Part shown: positions 32,625-41,976 of the stretch, piece after piece
Position numbering within the stretch: position 1 is the first letter of the stretch
Layout of the letters: every line of letters starts with the position of its first letter
Origin: an uncultured Eubacteriales bacterium
Lineage (GTDB): Bacteria; Bacillota; Clostridia; Christensenellales; Aristaeellaceae
DNA length: 64,000 bases
Reading direction: 5' to 3'
Assembly (NCBI GenBank): GCA_900542445.1
Contig: UQNN01000011.1
Location: 1-64,000 of the forward strand
Made by a program: the position numbers and the translations under genes
Notes under the pieces: generated by a model
The model's database searches: none
The model's input: only the letters and a program-made list of their open reading frames with translations
What the model was told of the DNA's origin: nothing

Positions 32625-33998
32625 TCAGTTTCTCCGTCTCAACCCTTTGGGATAGTGATTTTTCATCATTCCACCCGCCTGTTTGCCCCAGCCGAGCGAA
32701 ACGCCCTCGCAGCAGAGCAGGGTGTACCCGCCCGGCAGGTCGCCGAGAGCCAGCGTTTCGCCCGCCTGATAGGCCAGCGCCTGCTCGATCGTCAGGTTCG
32801 CGGTGCGCGCGGCTTCCTCCGGGCGCAGAGCCATTGCCAGCGCGTGATCCGGTTCGCTGCGTCGGCCCTCCGCGTGGGCCAGCAGAAGCCCTGTGCGCAG
32901 AACGCGCAGGCCGTGCAGCCGCTCGATGGAAATTTGTTCCGGCAGCATCCAGAGCGCGTCGCCCGCGGCATACAGCTGTTCGGGCGTGAATGCAGCGGAA
33001 AACACATCCGGCAGGGCGATGGGCGCAGGCGCTTTGCCTTTGGCGGAAGCGGCCGGACGGGCCGACGTTTTCTTTTTGGGCGCAGCCTGAACGGGTGATT
33101 CAGTTTCGGACGTGTCGGCGGATTTGTTCAGGCGGCTGACGAAGTGCCCTTCGCCGCGCATCTCATGCGGATACAGATGCAGGTAGCCGTCCTTCGCCTC
33201 CGGCAGGCCGGGCAGGGCAAACGGTTGGAGCGTAAATTCCGGGTGCAGCGCCAGAAAACGTTTCAGCACGCCCTCGTTCTCGATGTCGTTGAATGTGCAG
33301 GTGGAATAGACCATCGTGCCGCCGGGACGGAGCATTTTTGCGGCCTGTTCCAAAATCTCCATCTGGCGGTCGGCACAGCGGTGGGGCGAATCCGCATCCC
33401 ATTCGCCCCGCGCTTCCGGCTGGCGGCGGAACATGCCTTCGCCGGAGCAGGGCGCGTCTACCAGAATGCGGTCAAAAAAAGCGGGAAAACGCGGCGCAAG
33501 CGCGTCCGGCAGCGCGTTGACGACGACGGCGTTGCGCACGCCCATGCGCTCCACGTTGCGGGAAAGAATCTGCGCGCGGTTTGGTACAGGTTCGTTGCAG
33601 ACGAGCAGACCCTGCCCCGCCATCAGCGCGGCGATCTGCGTGCTTTTGCCGCCGGGCGCGGCGCAGAGGTCGAGCACCCGCTCGCCGGGCTGCGGATCAA
33701 GCGCGGTGACGGCGGTCAGGGCGCTGGGTTCCTGCATATAAAACAGGCCGCCCTCGTGCAGGGGGGACAGGCCGGGCCGCGCGTCTCCCTCGACGAAGTA
33801 CGCGCCTTTCGCCCACGGCACAGGCGCGCCCAGTCCGTTGATGGGGCAGGGGGGCGTGCCGTCCGGCCTGAGCAGCAGGTTGACGCGCAGCGCGCGGGTA
33901 TACGGCTGATTCAAAGCGTCCAGATACGCAAAAAAGCCTGCTTCACCAAGCAGGCGCTTCATTTGGCTTTCAAATCCTTCGGGCAGTTGTTGAAACAT
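32625..33998 (-). CDS. RsmF-like rRNA cytosine-C5 methyltransferase
   Basis: A protein of about 457 residues. SAM-binding motif LDLCAAPGGKSTQIA, catalytic cysteines in VDAPCSGEGMF and MVYSTCTFNDIENE, and a C-terminal RsmF/PUA-like part ending LGWGKQAGGMMKNHYPKGLRR. A low-complexity basic linker (PKKKTSARPAASAKGKAP) separates the two. Expected to make m5C in 16S rRNA. The start MFQQLPEG at 33998 sits directly on the stop of the upstream small gene; an ATG four codons earlier (34010) is possible. Confidence 0.9.
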   Translation of the reverse strand: MFQQLPEGFESQMKRLLGEAGFFAYLDALNQPYTRALRVNLLLRPDGTPPCPINGLGAPVPWAKGAYFVEGDARPGLSPLHEGGLFYMQEPSALTAVTALDPQPGERVLDLCAAPGGKSTQIAALMAGQGLLVCNEPVPNRAQILSRNVERMGVRNAVVVNALPDALAPRFPAFFDRILVDAPCSGEGMFRRQPEARGEWDADSPHRCADRQMEILEQAAKMLRPGGTMVYSTCTFNDIENEGVLKRFLALHPEFTLQPFALPGLPEAKDGYLHLYPHEMRGEGHFVSRLNKSADTSETESPVQAAPKKKTSARPAASAKGKAPAPIALPDVFSAAFTPEQLYAAGDALWMLPEQISIERLHGLRVLRTGLLLAHAEGRRSEPDHALAMALRPEEAARTANLTIEQALAYQAGETLALGDLPGGYTLLCCEGVSLGWGKQAGGMMKNHYPKGLRRRN

Positions 33999-33999
33999 A

Positions 34000-34416
34000 T
34001 TACATAACATTCTCCTGTGGATTGTTTGGGGCGGCCTGATCGCGCACGCGGACGGCGCACAGGCGGCGGCGCTCGTCGATGCCGGATTCCACAACGTAGA
34101 ACTTGCCGACCGAGCACGCGGAATTGAACACGGATTCCGTGGTCGTTAAAATGCAGAACACGTTTTGGGATGTGCGCGAAACCATGTGGCGGAAGACGAT
34201 GTTCGGCGGCACAAGCCCCTCGCGCTCAATCTTTCGGGCGAAGCGGCGATAGGCGGTGTTGGCGCGCGCCGCGTCGTGGAAAACAGCGGGCGAAAGCACA
34301 AGCCGACAAAGCCCCCGCTCAATCTGGCTGGACGTCTGATAGCGCCCTTCCCAAGGGCGGTTTTCGGGCCAAGCGACGATATCGACAATCGCCTTGCCCG
34401 TTTCGATCGTTCTCAC
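34000..34416 (-). CDS. Hypothetical protein upstream of the RsmF-like gene
   Basis: A 138-residue cytoplasmic protein, not recognised. GTG 34416 is 7 bases after a strong gaaggagg; the ORF can be extended but without support. It starts MRTIETGKAIVDIVAWPENRPWEGRYQ, has a basic middle (FARKIEREG) and a mixed strand pattern near VFCILTTTESVFN and KFYVVESGIDE. Its end overlaps the methyltransferase start, so the two are cotranslated. Possibly an RNA- or ribosome-associated factor by context only. Confidence 0.65.
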   Translation of the reverse strand: MRTIETGKAIVDIVAWPENRPWEGRYQTSSQIERGLCRLVLSPAVFHDAARANTAYRRFARKIEREGLVPPNIVFRHMVSRTSQNVFCILTTTESVFNSACSVGKFYVVESGIDERRRLCAVRVRDQAAPNNPQENVM

Positions 34417-34536
34417 CTGTGTCCCTCCTTCCGTCAAATCCAATCGTCTCACAGAAAAGCCAATCTCTTCTGTGTATATGTTTATAGATTGATTATAACA
34501 CGGACGCTTTGCGCGGACAAGGAAAAAAGCAAAATT

Positions 34537-34573
34537 CCCATGATTTTACGACAAAAATGCCGAAAATCATGGG
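34537..34573. terminator. Terminator hairpin between minus-strand genes
   Basis: cccatgatttt/aaaatcatggg, 11 pairs, with A/T-rich flanks. It separates the flavoprotein gene from the hypothetical gene downstream. Confidence 0.7.
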
Positions 34574-34586
34574 AAGAAAGGGAAAA

Positions 34587-35411
34587 TCAGGTTGTTGCGG
34601 CGGAAATGGCGGCTACGCAGCCCTCGCCGACGGCTTTGGCGACCTGCAAAGGCTGACCGGTGCAGTCGCCCGCGGCGAACACGCCGGGCAGGTTGGTTTT
34701 CATCCGGCGATCCACGCGGATGAACGCGCCGTCCATCTCAAGCCCCGGCAGCAGCGTGGAGAGCGCTGCCGTTTCGCGAAAGATGAATACGCCGTCAAAC
34801 GGAAAGTCCTCGCCGCCCGCTTTCAGACCGGTGGCGGTGCTTTCGCCGAGAATCGCTTCCGGTTTTTGGCCGCAGACGGTGATTCTGTCGTCAAGCGCGT
34901 CCTCTTTTGCGCCGAAATAGACGACCTCGCTGCAAAGCCCTGCCAGAAAGTTGGCTTCGCTCACGGCTTCCGGTCCCTGCGCGATGACGGCGACGCGTTT
35001 GCCGCGGTAGAACATGCCGTCGCATGTGCCGCAATAGCTGACCCCGCGTCCGAGCAGTTCGCTTTCGCCGGGGAGCAGCTTGGGCTGCTTTGCGCCCGTG
35101 CAGAGGATGATACGCTCAGCCTCGATAAAATCCGCGCCGAGCGAAAGGGCGAACGAGCTGCCCAGCGAGACAATCTGATGTACGACGCCGGGGCGAAGCT
35201 CCGCGCCCAAATCCTGCGCCTGCTTTTTCATGGCTTCAAGCAGATCGTGGCCGGAGATATCGGGCAGGCCGGGATAGTTGGCGATGCTGTGGGCGTGGGC
35301 GAGCCAGCCCGTGTTTTGGCCGATGACGACGACGGATTTGTCGCGCTTACGGGCGGTGATGGCGGCGCTGTATCCGGCCGGGCCCGCACCGACGATGGCG
35401 ATGTCTTTCAT
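34587..35411 (-). CDS. Thioredoxin-reductase-like flavoprotein
   Basis: A 274-residue FAD/NAD(P) oxidoreductase of the TrxB family. FAD motif AIVGAGPAGYSAA, redox-active CGTC in VSYCGTCDGMFYRG near residue 130, and the closing GVFAAGDCTGQPLQVAKAVGEG. It is shorter than usual TrxB (about 310), and the pyridine-nucleotide motif (VAVIAQGPEAVSEA) is not a clean GxGxxA, so the electron donor is uncertain. The ATG at 35411 overlaps the GH65 gene's stop by 4 bases. Confidence 0.85.
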   Translation of the reverse strand: MKDIAIVGAGPAGYSAAITARKRDKSVVVIGQNTGWLAHAHSIANYPGLPDISGHDLLEAMKKQAQDLGAELRPGVVHQIVSLGSSFALSLGADFIEAERIILCTGAKQPKLLPGESELLGRGVSYCGTCDGMFYRGKRVAVIAQGPEAVSEANFLAGLCSEVVYFGAKEDALDDRITVCGQKPEAILGESTATGLKAGGEDFPFDGVFIFRETAALSTLLPGLEMDGAFIRVDRRMKTNLPGVFAAGDCTGQPLQVAKAVGEGCVAAISAATT

Positions 35412-37678
35412 GCGTCAGCCTCCGCCGGGGAGAGCGTCACCTCGCGCCCGTGCAGCGTGACGGTCAGCGCTTCGCCGGAGAGCAGCTTGAGCCCCGTGCC
35501 CTCGCGGGAGACGCTGACCTCGATCAGCCGGCCGCGATAGACGACCTTGAACGCGTAGCCGTCCCAGCCGTCGGGCAGCTGCGGGTCAAAGCTCAGCTTG
35601 CCGGTGATGGTGCGCATGCCCGCGAAGCCCTGCACGATGGAGAGCCAGCTGCCCGCCATCGATGTGATGTGCAGACCGTCGCAGGTGTCGTTGTTGATGT
35701 TATCCAGATCGAGGCGCGCAGTGCGGCGATACAGTTCTTGCGCCTTGTCGAGCTTGCCGAGGCTGGCGGCCAGAATGCTGTGGACGCACGGGGACAGGCT
35801 CGACTCGTGGACGGTCATTGGCTCGTAGAAATCGAAGTTGCGGCGGATGGTCTCCTTGTCGTAGAGGTGCTCCAGGAAATACAGGCCCTGAAGCACGTCG
35901 GCCTGCTTGATGAAGCAGGAGCGCAGAATGCGGTCCCAGCTCCACTTCTGGTTCAGCGGGCGATCCTCCGGGGAGAGTGCGCTGGCGGGCATCAGGTCTT
36001 TATCCAGGAACGTGTCGTGCTGCACGAACACATCCAGCTCTTTGTCATACGGCAGATACATCTTTTCGCTGATCTCGCGGAAGCGGCGGATTTCCTCGGC
36101 GTTGACGCTGAGCGTCTGCGCTTTTTCGCGCGGGATGAGCATCAGCTGCTCGGCAGTGTAGGCCAGTTCCCACGCGGCGAGGCGGTTGGTGTACCAGTTG
36201 TTGTTGACGTTGTTTTCGTATTCGTTCGGGCCGGTCACGCCGTGGATCATGTATTGCCCCGTGCGCTTGCAGTAGTGCACGCGCCCCGCCCAGAAGCGCG
36301 CAATGCCCAGCAGCACATCGATGCCGTACTGATCGAGGTAGCTGCGGTCGCCGGTGTACTGGGTATAGGCGTAAATCGCATAGGCGATGGCGTTGTTGCG
36401 GTGGATTTCCTCAAAGGTGATTTCCCACTCGTTGTGGCATTCGATGCCCGTGAAAGTCACCATGGGATAGAGCGCGCCCGGCAGCCCCTGTTCGCGCGCG
36501 TTGTGATAGGCGCCGTCGATTTGCAGCCAGCGGTATTTGAGCAGGTTCTGCGCGACTTCCTCGCCCGCGATGGCGGTGTACATCGGCAGGCAGTAGGCTT
36601 CCGTGTCCCAATAGGTTGCGCCGCCGTATTTTTCGCCGGTGAAGCCCTTCGGACCGATGTTCAGCCGCGCGTCCTCGCCGTAGTAGGTGGAGAAGAGCTG
36701 GAAGATGTTGAAGCGGATGCCCTGCTGACCCGCCACGTCGCCGTCAATGCGCACGTCGGCCTTCTCCCAGCGGCGTGCCCATGCGCGCTCCTGCTCGCGG
36801 CGCAGCGCGTCATAACCCGCCTGCTGCGCGCTCAGAACGCCCGCGGTCGCGGCCTGCGTCAGCTCGTCTTCCCTGTGATCGCGATCGGTTGCCACGCAGA
36901 CAAATTTGTCGCAGCCGACGGTCTGCCCGGCTTCGGCCTCAAAGACGAACTTGCGGGCGACATAGCCCTCTTCCACGGTGACGCGGTTTTTCTTCAGCTT
37001 TTCGGTCGGCTCGGCGGCCATTGCGCCGCAGACGGAGAAGCGCGGCGTGCCGAAAGGATTTTCGCGGGTGCGGGTGCGCACGCTGAGCACGCCGTCGCGG
37101 TCTTCGTCTTCGCCCTCAAAGAGCCAGAAGGCTTCTTCGTAGTTGGAATCTTCGTTGCGCACGTCCGCGTCGATGGCGGGAATGAGCGCGACCTTGCAGT
37201 CGTAATCCGCCGTCACGCGGCAGCGCAGCGCCAGCAGTTCCGGCCGCGCGAGGGAAACGAAGCGCTCAAAGAAGACGCGCACCGTGCCTTTTTCGCGGCG
37301 AATGACAAATTCGCGGCTGAGCACGCCCGCGCGCATGTCCAGCACGCGCTGGAAGGAAAGAACGTCGTCCTCAAACAGATCGATGTCTTCCCTGTCGATG
37401 CGCACGCGCAGGGAGATGATGTTCATCGCATTGATGACCTTGCCGAAATACTGCGGGTAGCCGTTTTTCCACCAGCCCACGCGCGTTTTATCCGGGAACC
37501 AGACGCCCGCCAGATAGGTGCCGCGATGGCTGTCGCCGGAGTAGCGCTCCTCAAAGTTGCCGCGCATGCCCATATGGCCGTTGCCGATGGAGGTCATGGA
37601 CTCGGACAGACGCATGTCGTCCTTGTGCAGCTCGTTTTCCACCAGCCGCCAGGGATCATAAGCAAAAATTGTTTTCAT
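35408..37678 (-). CDS. GH65 family disaccharide phosphorylase
   Basis: A 756-residue enzyme of glycoside hydrolase family 65 (maltose, kojibiose, nigerose or trehalose phosphorylase). N-terminal domain LSESMTSIGNGHMGMRGNFEE; (alpha/alpha)6 core with YWDTEAYCLPMY; catalytic acid Glu in VTGPNEYENNVNNNWYTN; phosphate-site block VHESSLSPCVHSILAASLG; conserved HITSMAGSWLSIVQGFAGM. It lacks a beta-phosphoglucomutase neighbour, which often accompanies this family. It would release a glucose 1-phosphate and glucose from an alpha-disaccharide in the cytoplasm. Confidence 0.93.
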   Translation of the reverse strand: MKTIFAYDPWRLVENELHKDDMRLSESMTSIGNGHMGMRGNFEERYSGDSHRGTYLAGVWFPDKTRVGWWKNGYPQYFGKVINAMNIISLRVRIDREDIDLFEDDVLSFQRVLDMRAGVLSREFVIRREKGTVRVFFERFVSLARPELLALRCRVTADYDCKVALIPAIDADVRNEDSNYEEAFWLFEGEDEDRDGVLSVRTRTRENPFGTPRFSVCGAMAAEPTEKLKKNRVTVEEGYVARKFVFEAEAGQTVGCDKFVCVATDRDHREDELTQAATAGVLSAQQAGYDALRREQERAWARRWEKADVRIDGDVAGQQGIRFNIFQLFSTYYGEDARLNIGPKGFTGEKYGGATYWDTEAYCLPMYTAIAGEEVAQNLLKYRWLQIDGAYHNAREQGLPGALYPMVTFTGIECHNEWEITFEEIHRNNAIAYAIYAYTQYTGDRSYLDQYGIDVLLGIARFWAGRVHYCKRTGQYMIHGVTGPNEYENNVNNNWYTNRLAAWELAYTAEQLMLIPREKAQTLSVNAEEIRRFREISEKMYLPYDKELDVFVQHDTFLDKDLMPASALSPEDRPLNQKWSWDRILRSCFIKQADVLQGLYFLEHLYDKETIRRNFDFYEPMTVHESSLSPCVHSILAASLGKLDKAQELYRRTARLDLDNINNDTCDGLHITSMAGSWLSIVQGFAGMRTITGKLSFDPQLPDGWDGYAFKVVYRGRLIEVSVSREGTGLKLLSGEALTVTLHGREVTLSPAEADA

Positions 37679-37762
37679 GGTGATATCCTCACGATACGAT
37701 TTAAATTCAATCTATCATACAGCATGCCCATGGGAGGACATGGATCATGCCATATTCGATTC

Positions 37763-37785
37763 AAAAAAAGCCGCAAACCTGCGGC
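37763..37785 (-). terminator. Terminator after the YhcH-like gene
   Basis: gccgca/tgcggc stem with seven T on the minus strand. Confidence 0.75.
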
Positions 37786-37792
37786 CCTTGGA

Positions 37793-38248
37793 TCAATCTT
37801 TCCTCTGGGGAACGACCGGAATTTTGACGACTACCTTGCGGTAGTGCTTCTGAAATTCGTGATGGCAGGCAGCCTTGTGACCGTCGCTGGGGAACATCAC
37901 ATAGAACATGCCCGGACGGATCGAAACCGATGTGGAATTGCCCGTATAGAAGTAATTGTCGTGTTCCGGGTCGGCTGTCGAGGGATTCAGCTCCTGAATA
38001 TGCGCCCAGGACATGCGCTCACCGCCGGAAATGCAGTATTGCAGGTCGATGTAGTTTTTGTGCGCTTCCATCACCACGGTATCCATCTGACGGGTGTCGC
38101 CTTCGGAAACCGTCGCGAACAGGCCGTCTTCAAGCTCATAGCGGCCGGGCTCCAGATCGGGCGCTTCCGCCAGAAATGCGAATGCCAGCTCCATATCGGG
38201 GTGGAGCGGGTAATAACGCTCCTGTTCTTCGATGCGGTCAACAATCAC
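37793..38248 (-). CDS. YhcH/YjgK/YiaL family protein (DUF386)
   Basis: A protein of about 151 residues from the cupin-like DUF386 family. Motifs MEAHKNYIDLQYCISGGERM and FYVMFPSDGHKAACH carry the metal-type histidines and glutamates seen in the family. Members are found with sugar or sialic acid catabolism genes; their exact reaction is not settled. GTG 38248 is 9 bases after ggagg, so the TTG three codons upstream is less likely. It is separated from the GH65 gene by a terminator. Confidence 0.88.
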   Translation of the reverse strand: MIVDRIEEQERYYPLHPDMELAFAFLAEAPDLEPGRYELEDGLFATVSEGDTRQMDTVVMEAHKNYIDLQYCISGGERMSWAHIQELNPSTADPEHDNYFYTGNSTSVSIRPGMFYVMFPSDGHKAACHHEFQKHYRKVVVKIPVVPQRKD

Positions 38249-38336
38249 GGGGATCAACCTCCTTCATTGAGTCTTTTCCATTATAAGGCAATGTGAACGC
38301 AGCGTCAAGCCAAAGGTTATGCAAAAGAGCCAAAGC

Positions 38337-38753
38337 TTACGCCTGGGCGGCGAGCGCCGCCGCTTGTCTGGCGGCGTCTTCCACCAGCGACTGCATGCTG
38401 AACCCGTGCGCCCCGGCGACGTGCGTGCCGCAGCGCTCGGTCGGCACGAGGATGCGCGTGGCGCGGCTGGAACCGACGGCGGCAGCCATGTTTCCGGTGA
38501 TTTCGCCCATCATGGAATCCTTGAGCACCAGCGCGATGGGCGCAATCAGGATATCCGCGTTCCGCGCAGCCCAGCATACCGCGTTTTCGCCCGTCGCGCC
38601 GCGCTGAGCGCCCGCTTTGAGCATGGCGGCGGTCGCCATGGCGTTGGTGCCCACGCAGAGCAGCTGCGCGCCCTGCGGCAGAAGCGGCGAAAGCGCGGCG
38701 ATGATGGCGCGGCCGATGCCGCCGCCCTGTCCGTCCAAAACGATGATGGTCAT
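38337..38753 (-). CDS. DUF3842 family protein
   Basis: A 138-residue protein starting MTIIVLDGQGGGIGRAIIAALS, a glycine-rich nucleotide-binding-like beginning that marks the DUF3842 family. It continues LCVGTNAMATAAMLKAGAQRGATGENAV and IAPIALVLKDSMMGEITGNMAAAVG. Function unknown; the pattern suggests a Rossmann-like fold. ATG 38753 follows ggaggc. Its upstream neighbour on the same strand ends 28 bases away. Confidence 0.85.
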   Translation of the reverse strand: MTIIVLDGQGGGIGRAIIAALSPLLPQGAQLLCVGTNAMATAAMLKAGAQRGATGENAVCWAARNADILIAPIALVLKDSMMGEITGNMAAAVGSSRATRILVPTERCGTHVAGAHGFSMQSLVEDAARQAAALAAQA

Positions 38754-38781
38754 AACTGCCTCCGTATCGTCAAGTCGTTTG

Positions 38782-39819
38782 TCAATTCGGGTAATAGGTT
38801 TCGGCAAAATCGGCCACGGCCTGCCGGATGCGTTCGCTGCCCGCCTCCATATCGGAAACGGAAAACACGCGGTTTTCGCCCGCCGCCATGGCGCGCATGA
38901 GCCTGTCGCTCACCTCGCCGCTGTGGTGGGAATAATCAAAATACTGGTTAAGGTCGGTGATCCAGTCGATGCGCGAAGAATAATCGTAGATTTCCACGTT
39001 GGGATAATCGAGCAGCTTTTCACAGAGCAGGCGGCGGGAACGGAACTGCTGCTCGGAAATGCCTTCCCGCGTCATCAGAAACCAGTAGCCGACAGAATAG
39101 GGCGGCATATAAATCTTAAAGATGGTTTCGGGATGCGCCTCGATCGAGGGGATCAGGTGGCGCTCGACGTTTTCGGTGGAGCGGGACAGATTGGTGTCGG
39201 CGGACTGCATGTCCTTCTGCGCGATGGCGGGGATGGCGTCAAACACGCTCTGGGCGGAAAAGACCACGTCCGTCCACTGGTACATGTTATCGCGCTTGGC
39301 GGCAAGCGGCTTGCCGACGTTTTGGAGCATTTTCGGGATTTTCACCAGCGCCACGTCGCGGTTGAACAGATAGTTGACGTCGTCGAGCGGGTCGTCGTTC
39401 CACAGATAGTCGTAAATCTCCTCCATGTCGTTTGGCTGGCCCATCATGCTGTATGCGTCCACGGCCAGAATCGCCAGCTTCAATTCGTGCGTTTTGAGCA
39501 CGTGGGTGAGCTGCCACCCCATCTGGGAAATGTGCGAACCGCGCATGGGCAGTTTGACAGAGGTTACATCAAAGCAGGCGTCGATCACCGAAGGGTGGCT
39601 CATTTCAACCATGGACGTACCCAAAATCACCGCGTCGTAATCGTAATTGCGGGCGATGCCGGGGTTGTTATAGCTTTCCTGATCGTAAAGCGGGAGGATG
39701 GAAGACTCCCGGTAATGCTCGAACGGATCGACAAGAAAGACGGCCAGCGCGCACAGCAGCAGCAGCGCGGCGCTGGCGGACAGGGTGAAAACGGCCCAGC
39801 GTTTGGCCCTAAAGCGCAT
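38782..39819 (-). CDS. Membrane-anchored SGNH-like protein
   Basis: A 345-residue protein with one N-terminal membrane helix (AVFTLSASAALLLLCALAVFLV) and an extracytoplasmic remainder. A serine in VILGTSMVEMSHPSVID and a late DYSHHSGEVSDRL could be the Ser and Asp/His of an SGNH/DltD/AlgX-type fold acting on wall or surface-polymer acyl groups. The overall similarity is by pattern only. ATG 39819 follows ggagga by 8 bases. Confidence 0.65.
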   Translation of the reverse strand: MRFRAKRWAVFTLSASAALLLLCALAVFLVDPFEHYRESSILPLYDQESYNNPGIARNYDYDAVILGTSMVEMSHPSVIDACFDVTSVKLPMRGSHISQMGWQLTHVLKTHELKLAILAVDAYSMMGQPNDMEEIYDYLWNDDPLDDVNYLFNRDVALVKIPKMLQNVGKPLAAKRDNMYQWTDVVFSAQSVFDAIPAIAQKDMQSADTNLSRSTENVERHLIPSIEAHPETIFKIYMPPYSVGYWFLMTREGISEQQFRSRRLLCEKLLDYPNVEIYDYSSRIDWITDLNQYFDYSHHSGEVSDRLMRAMAAGENRVFSVSDMEAGSERIRQAVADFAETYYPN

Positions 39820-39918
39820 GAATGGATTCCTCCCGCAGAAAGCTTGTTTCAATTAGTTTACAGACTTTGGGGCGGACTGTCAAGCGGCGGAAAAATGAGC
39901 GGGAAGCGTCTGAATTGA

Positions 39919-39947
39919 TTGAAAAGACGGACGCTCTGTGCTATACT
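39919..39947 (+). promoter_or_regulatory. Promoter of the transglutaminase/pilus-like operon
   Basis: TTGAAA, 17-base spacer, TATACT; about 80 bases before the ATG at 40028. Confidence 0.65.
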
Positions 39948-40027
39948 GAACCGAATGGCGGATGTAACCGTTTTCGGGAGCGAAACGAAAATGGCTTTCG
40001 CGCAATCGCAGAGAGAGGAGGGCGTTC

Positions 40028-40843
40028 ATGCCAAAGCGAAACGGATGGCGATTGGCGGCCGCGCTGGGCCTGCTGATCGTCCTGGCCGGCGCGGCGCTGG
40101 CTGCATATGACACAATATGGCCCCGGCAGAGCGGCACGAACGTGTTGACCTCCAAAAGCCTTGTGGTGGACGCGAGCAACGCGTCGCAGGGCTATATCAT
40201 GGCGCGCGGCGACGCGGGCAACAAACGACTCAAACTGCGCGTGACGCAGGGACAGTATAAGCTGACCTACGATCTGAATACGTCGGGCGATTACGAGGTG
40301 TTTCCGCTTCAGCTCGGCGACGGCAGCTACACCGTCGAGCTGTTTGAAAACGTCTCCGGCAAGAAGTATTCCGCCGAAGGCAAGGTGTCGGTGAACGTCA
40401 AGCTGGACGATCCCTACGCGCCTTTCCTCGGCCCCAACCAGTACGTCAATTACACGCCGGATACGGAAGCGGTTCAAACCTCTTACGAGCTGTGCGCGGG
40501 CATGACCGATCCGCAGGAGATTTTTGAAACCGTTCAGGCGTATATCAAAGCCAATTATCTGTATGATTATATTAAGGCGGAGACGGTCAAGAGCGGCACG
40601 CTGCCGGATATCGACGGCTGCTATGAATCCAAGATGGGCATCTGTCAGGATCTGGCCGCGATGGCGGCCTGCATGCTGCGCGTGCAGGGAATTCCGACGC
40701 GGCTGATGATCGGTTATGCCGGAAAAATGTATCACGCATGGAACACTGTCATCATCAACGGGGAGGAAGTGCTCTACGATCCGACGCTTGAATTGAGCGC
40801 CATCGACAGAGGCCTGACCTACACCGTGGAGCGATATTACTGA
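40028..40843 (+). CDS. Secreted transglutaminase-like protein
   Basis: A 271-residue exported protein. A signal or anchor helix spans residues 8-26, a beta-rich domain about 40-130, and a transglutaminase-like core about 155-265. Catalytic-type residues are visible: Cys in KMGICQDLAAMAACM, His in KMYHAWNTVI, Asp in VLYDPTLEL. Proteins of this class act as peptidases or cross-linkers outside the cell. It is 62 bases upstream of the pilus-like genes and on the same promoter, so it may process or cross-link the filament. Confidence 0.82.
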   Translation: MPKRNGWRLAAALGLLIVLAGAALAAYDTIWPRQSGTNVLTSKSLVVDASNASQGYIMARGDAGNKRLKLRVTQGQYKLTYDLNTSGDYEVFPLQLGDGSYTVELFENVSGKKYSAEGKVSVNVKLDDPYAPFLGPNQYVNYTPDTEAVQTSYELCAGMTDPQEIFETVQAYIKANYLYDYIKAETVKSGTLPDIDGCYESKMGICQDLAAMAACMLRVQGIPTRLMIGYAGKMYHAWNTVIINGEEVLYDPTLELSAIDRGLTYTVERYY

Positions 40844-40905
40844 ATCGCGGAAGACTCAAAAAATGCGGGATTTCGGATGAGGATCTGAAAGGAAAGGATG
40901 CACAC

Positions 40906-41955
40906 ATGGCAAGCAAGGATCGCGGTCTGACGCCCATTGAACTGAGCGGTTTCTGTTCGGAATTTGCCCTCATGCTGGGGGCGGGTATGCCGCTGTACGC
41001 GGGCATGGAAGCCCTGGAAAAGACGTATGAGCAAGACGCGCATGCCGATCTTTACCACAAGGTGAGCGAAACGCTGACGCAGACGGGTTCGCTGCGCGAC
41101 GCGCTGGAGGAGACGCACGCGTTTCCGACCTATCTGGTGGAGATGTGCGGCATCGGCGAGCGGACGGGCCATCTGGAAGACGTGATGCAGGGGCTTTCCG
41201 CCTATTACGAAAGAGAGAGCCGCATCCGTCAGGCCGTCCGCAGCGCGGTGACGTATCCGCTGGTGCTTTCGGTGATGATGGTGCTGATTCTGATGGTGCT
41301 GATTCTCAAGGTCATGCCGGTGTTCCGGCGCGTGCTGGGCAGCATGGGCGTGGCGATGACCGCCACCGGCAGCATGATGATGAACGTCGGCACGGTGATC
41401 GGCTGGGTTGTGCTGGCGCTGGTGCTCGTCTTTGCGCTGGCGGCGCTTATCTGCGTACTGCTGCTGAAAAGCGGCAGGCGGGAACAGGTGCTCGCCGGGC
41501 TGAAAAAGGCGTTTCCGCCGCTGCGCCGGCTGAGCATGCGGCTGGCTTCCTCCCGCGCGGCTTCCGTGCTGGCGATGATGCTTTCCAGCGGTTTCCCGCT
41601 GGAGCAGGCACTGGAGATGGTGCCGCTTGTTCTGCCGGACGCCGAGGCGGCGGGTGAAATCGCCAAAATCCGCGAGAAGATGGGCGAAGGCGTGTCCTTC
41701 TCCGATGCGCTGACCGGGAGCGCGATGTTTGATGAAATCCATCGGCAGATGCTGCGCATGGGTATTGCCGCCGGACGCGAGGATCAGGTGATGAGCAAGA
41801 TTGCCCAGACCTATGAGCAGCAGGTGGAAGAGAGCATTTCCGGTCTGGTTTCCATCATCGAGCCGACCATGGTCGCCGCGCTTTCCATCGTTATCGGCGC
41901 GGTGCTGCTTTCCGTGATGATGCCGATGGCCGGCATTATTTCCAGCATTTTGTAA
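40906..41955 (+). CDS. Type II secretion / type IV pilus inner-membrane protein (PilC/GspF)
   Basis: A 349-residue T2SSF-family platform protein with two repeats. The first cytoplasmic helical part is about 8-120 (FCSEFALMLGAGMPLYAGMEALE, YLVEMCGIGERTGHLEDVM), then two membrane helices (about 125-175), the second repeat about 205-320 and a final helix (AALSIVIGAVLLSVMMPMAGI). It anchors the assembly ATPase and pseudopilins. Slightly shorter than PilC (about 400). SD is gaaagga before ATG 40906. Confidence 0.92.
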   Translation: MASKDRGLTPIELSGFCSEFALMLGAGMPLYAGMEALEKTYEQDAHADLYHKVSETLTQTGSLRDALEETHAFPTYLVEMCGIGERTGHLEDVMQGLSAYYERESRIRQAVRSAVTYPLVLSVMMVLILMVLILKVMPVFRRVLGSMGVAMTATGSMMMNVGTVIGWVVLALVLVFALAALICVLLLKSGRREQVLAGLKKAFPPLRRLSMRLASSRAASVLAMMLSSGFPLEQALEMVPLVLPDAEAAGEIAKIREKMGEGVSFSDALTGSAMFDEIHRQMLRMGIAAGREDQVMSKIAQTYEQQVEESISGLVSIIEPTMVAALSIVIGAVLLSVMMPMAGIISSIL

Positions 41956-41976
41956 GGGCGAAAGGAGGGGCTTCGC

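Noticed and set aside
35450..38296. A 948-codon open frame on the plus strand opposite the GH65 and YhcH genes
   Set aside because: Antisense shadow of GC-rich coding DNA; it crosses the terminator between the two real genes.
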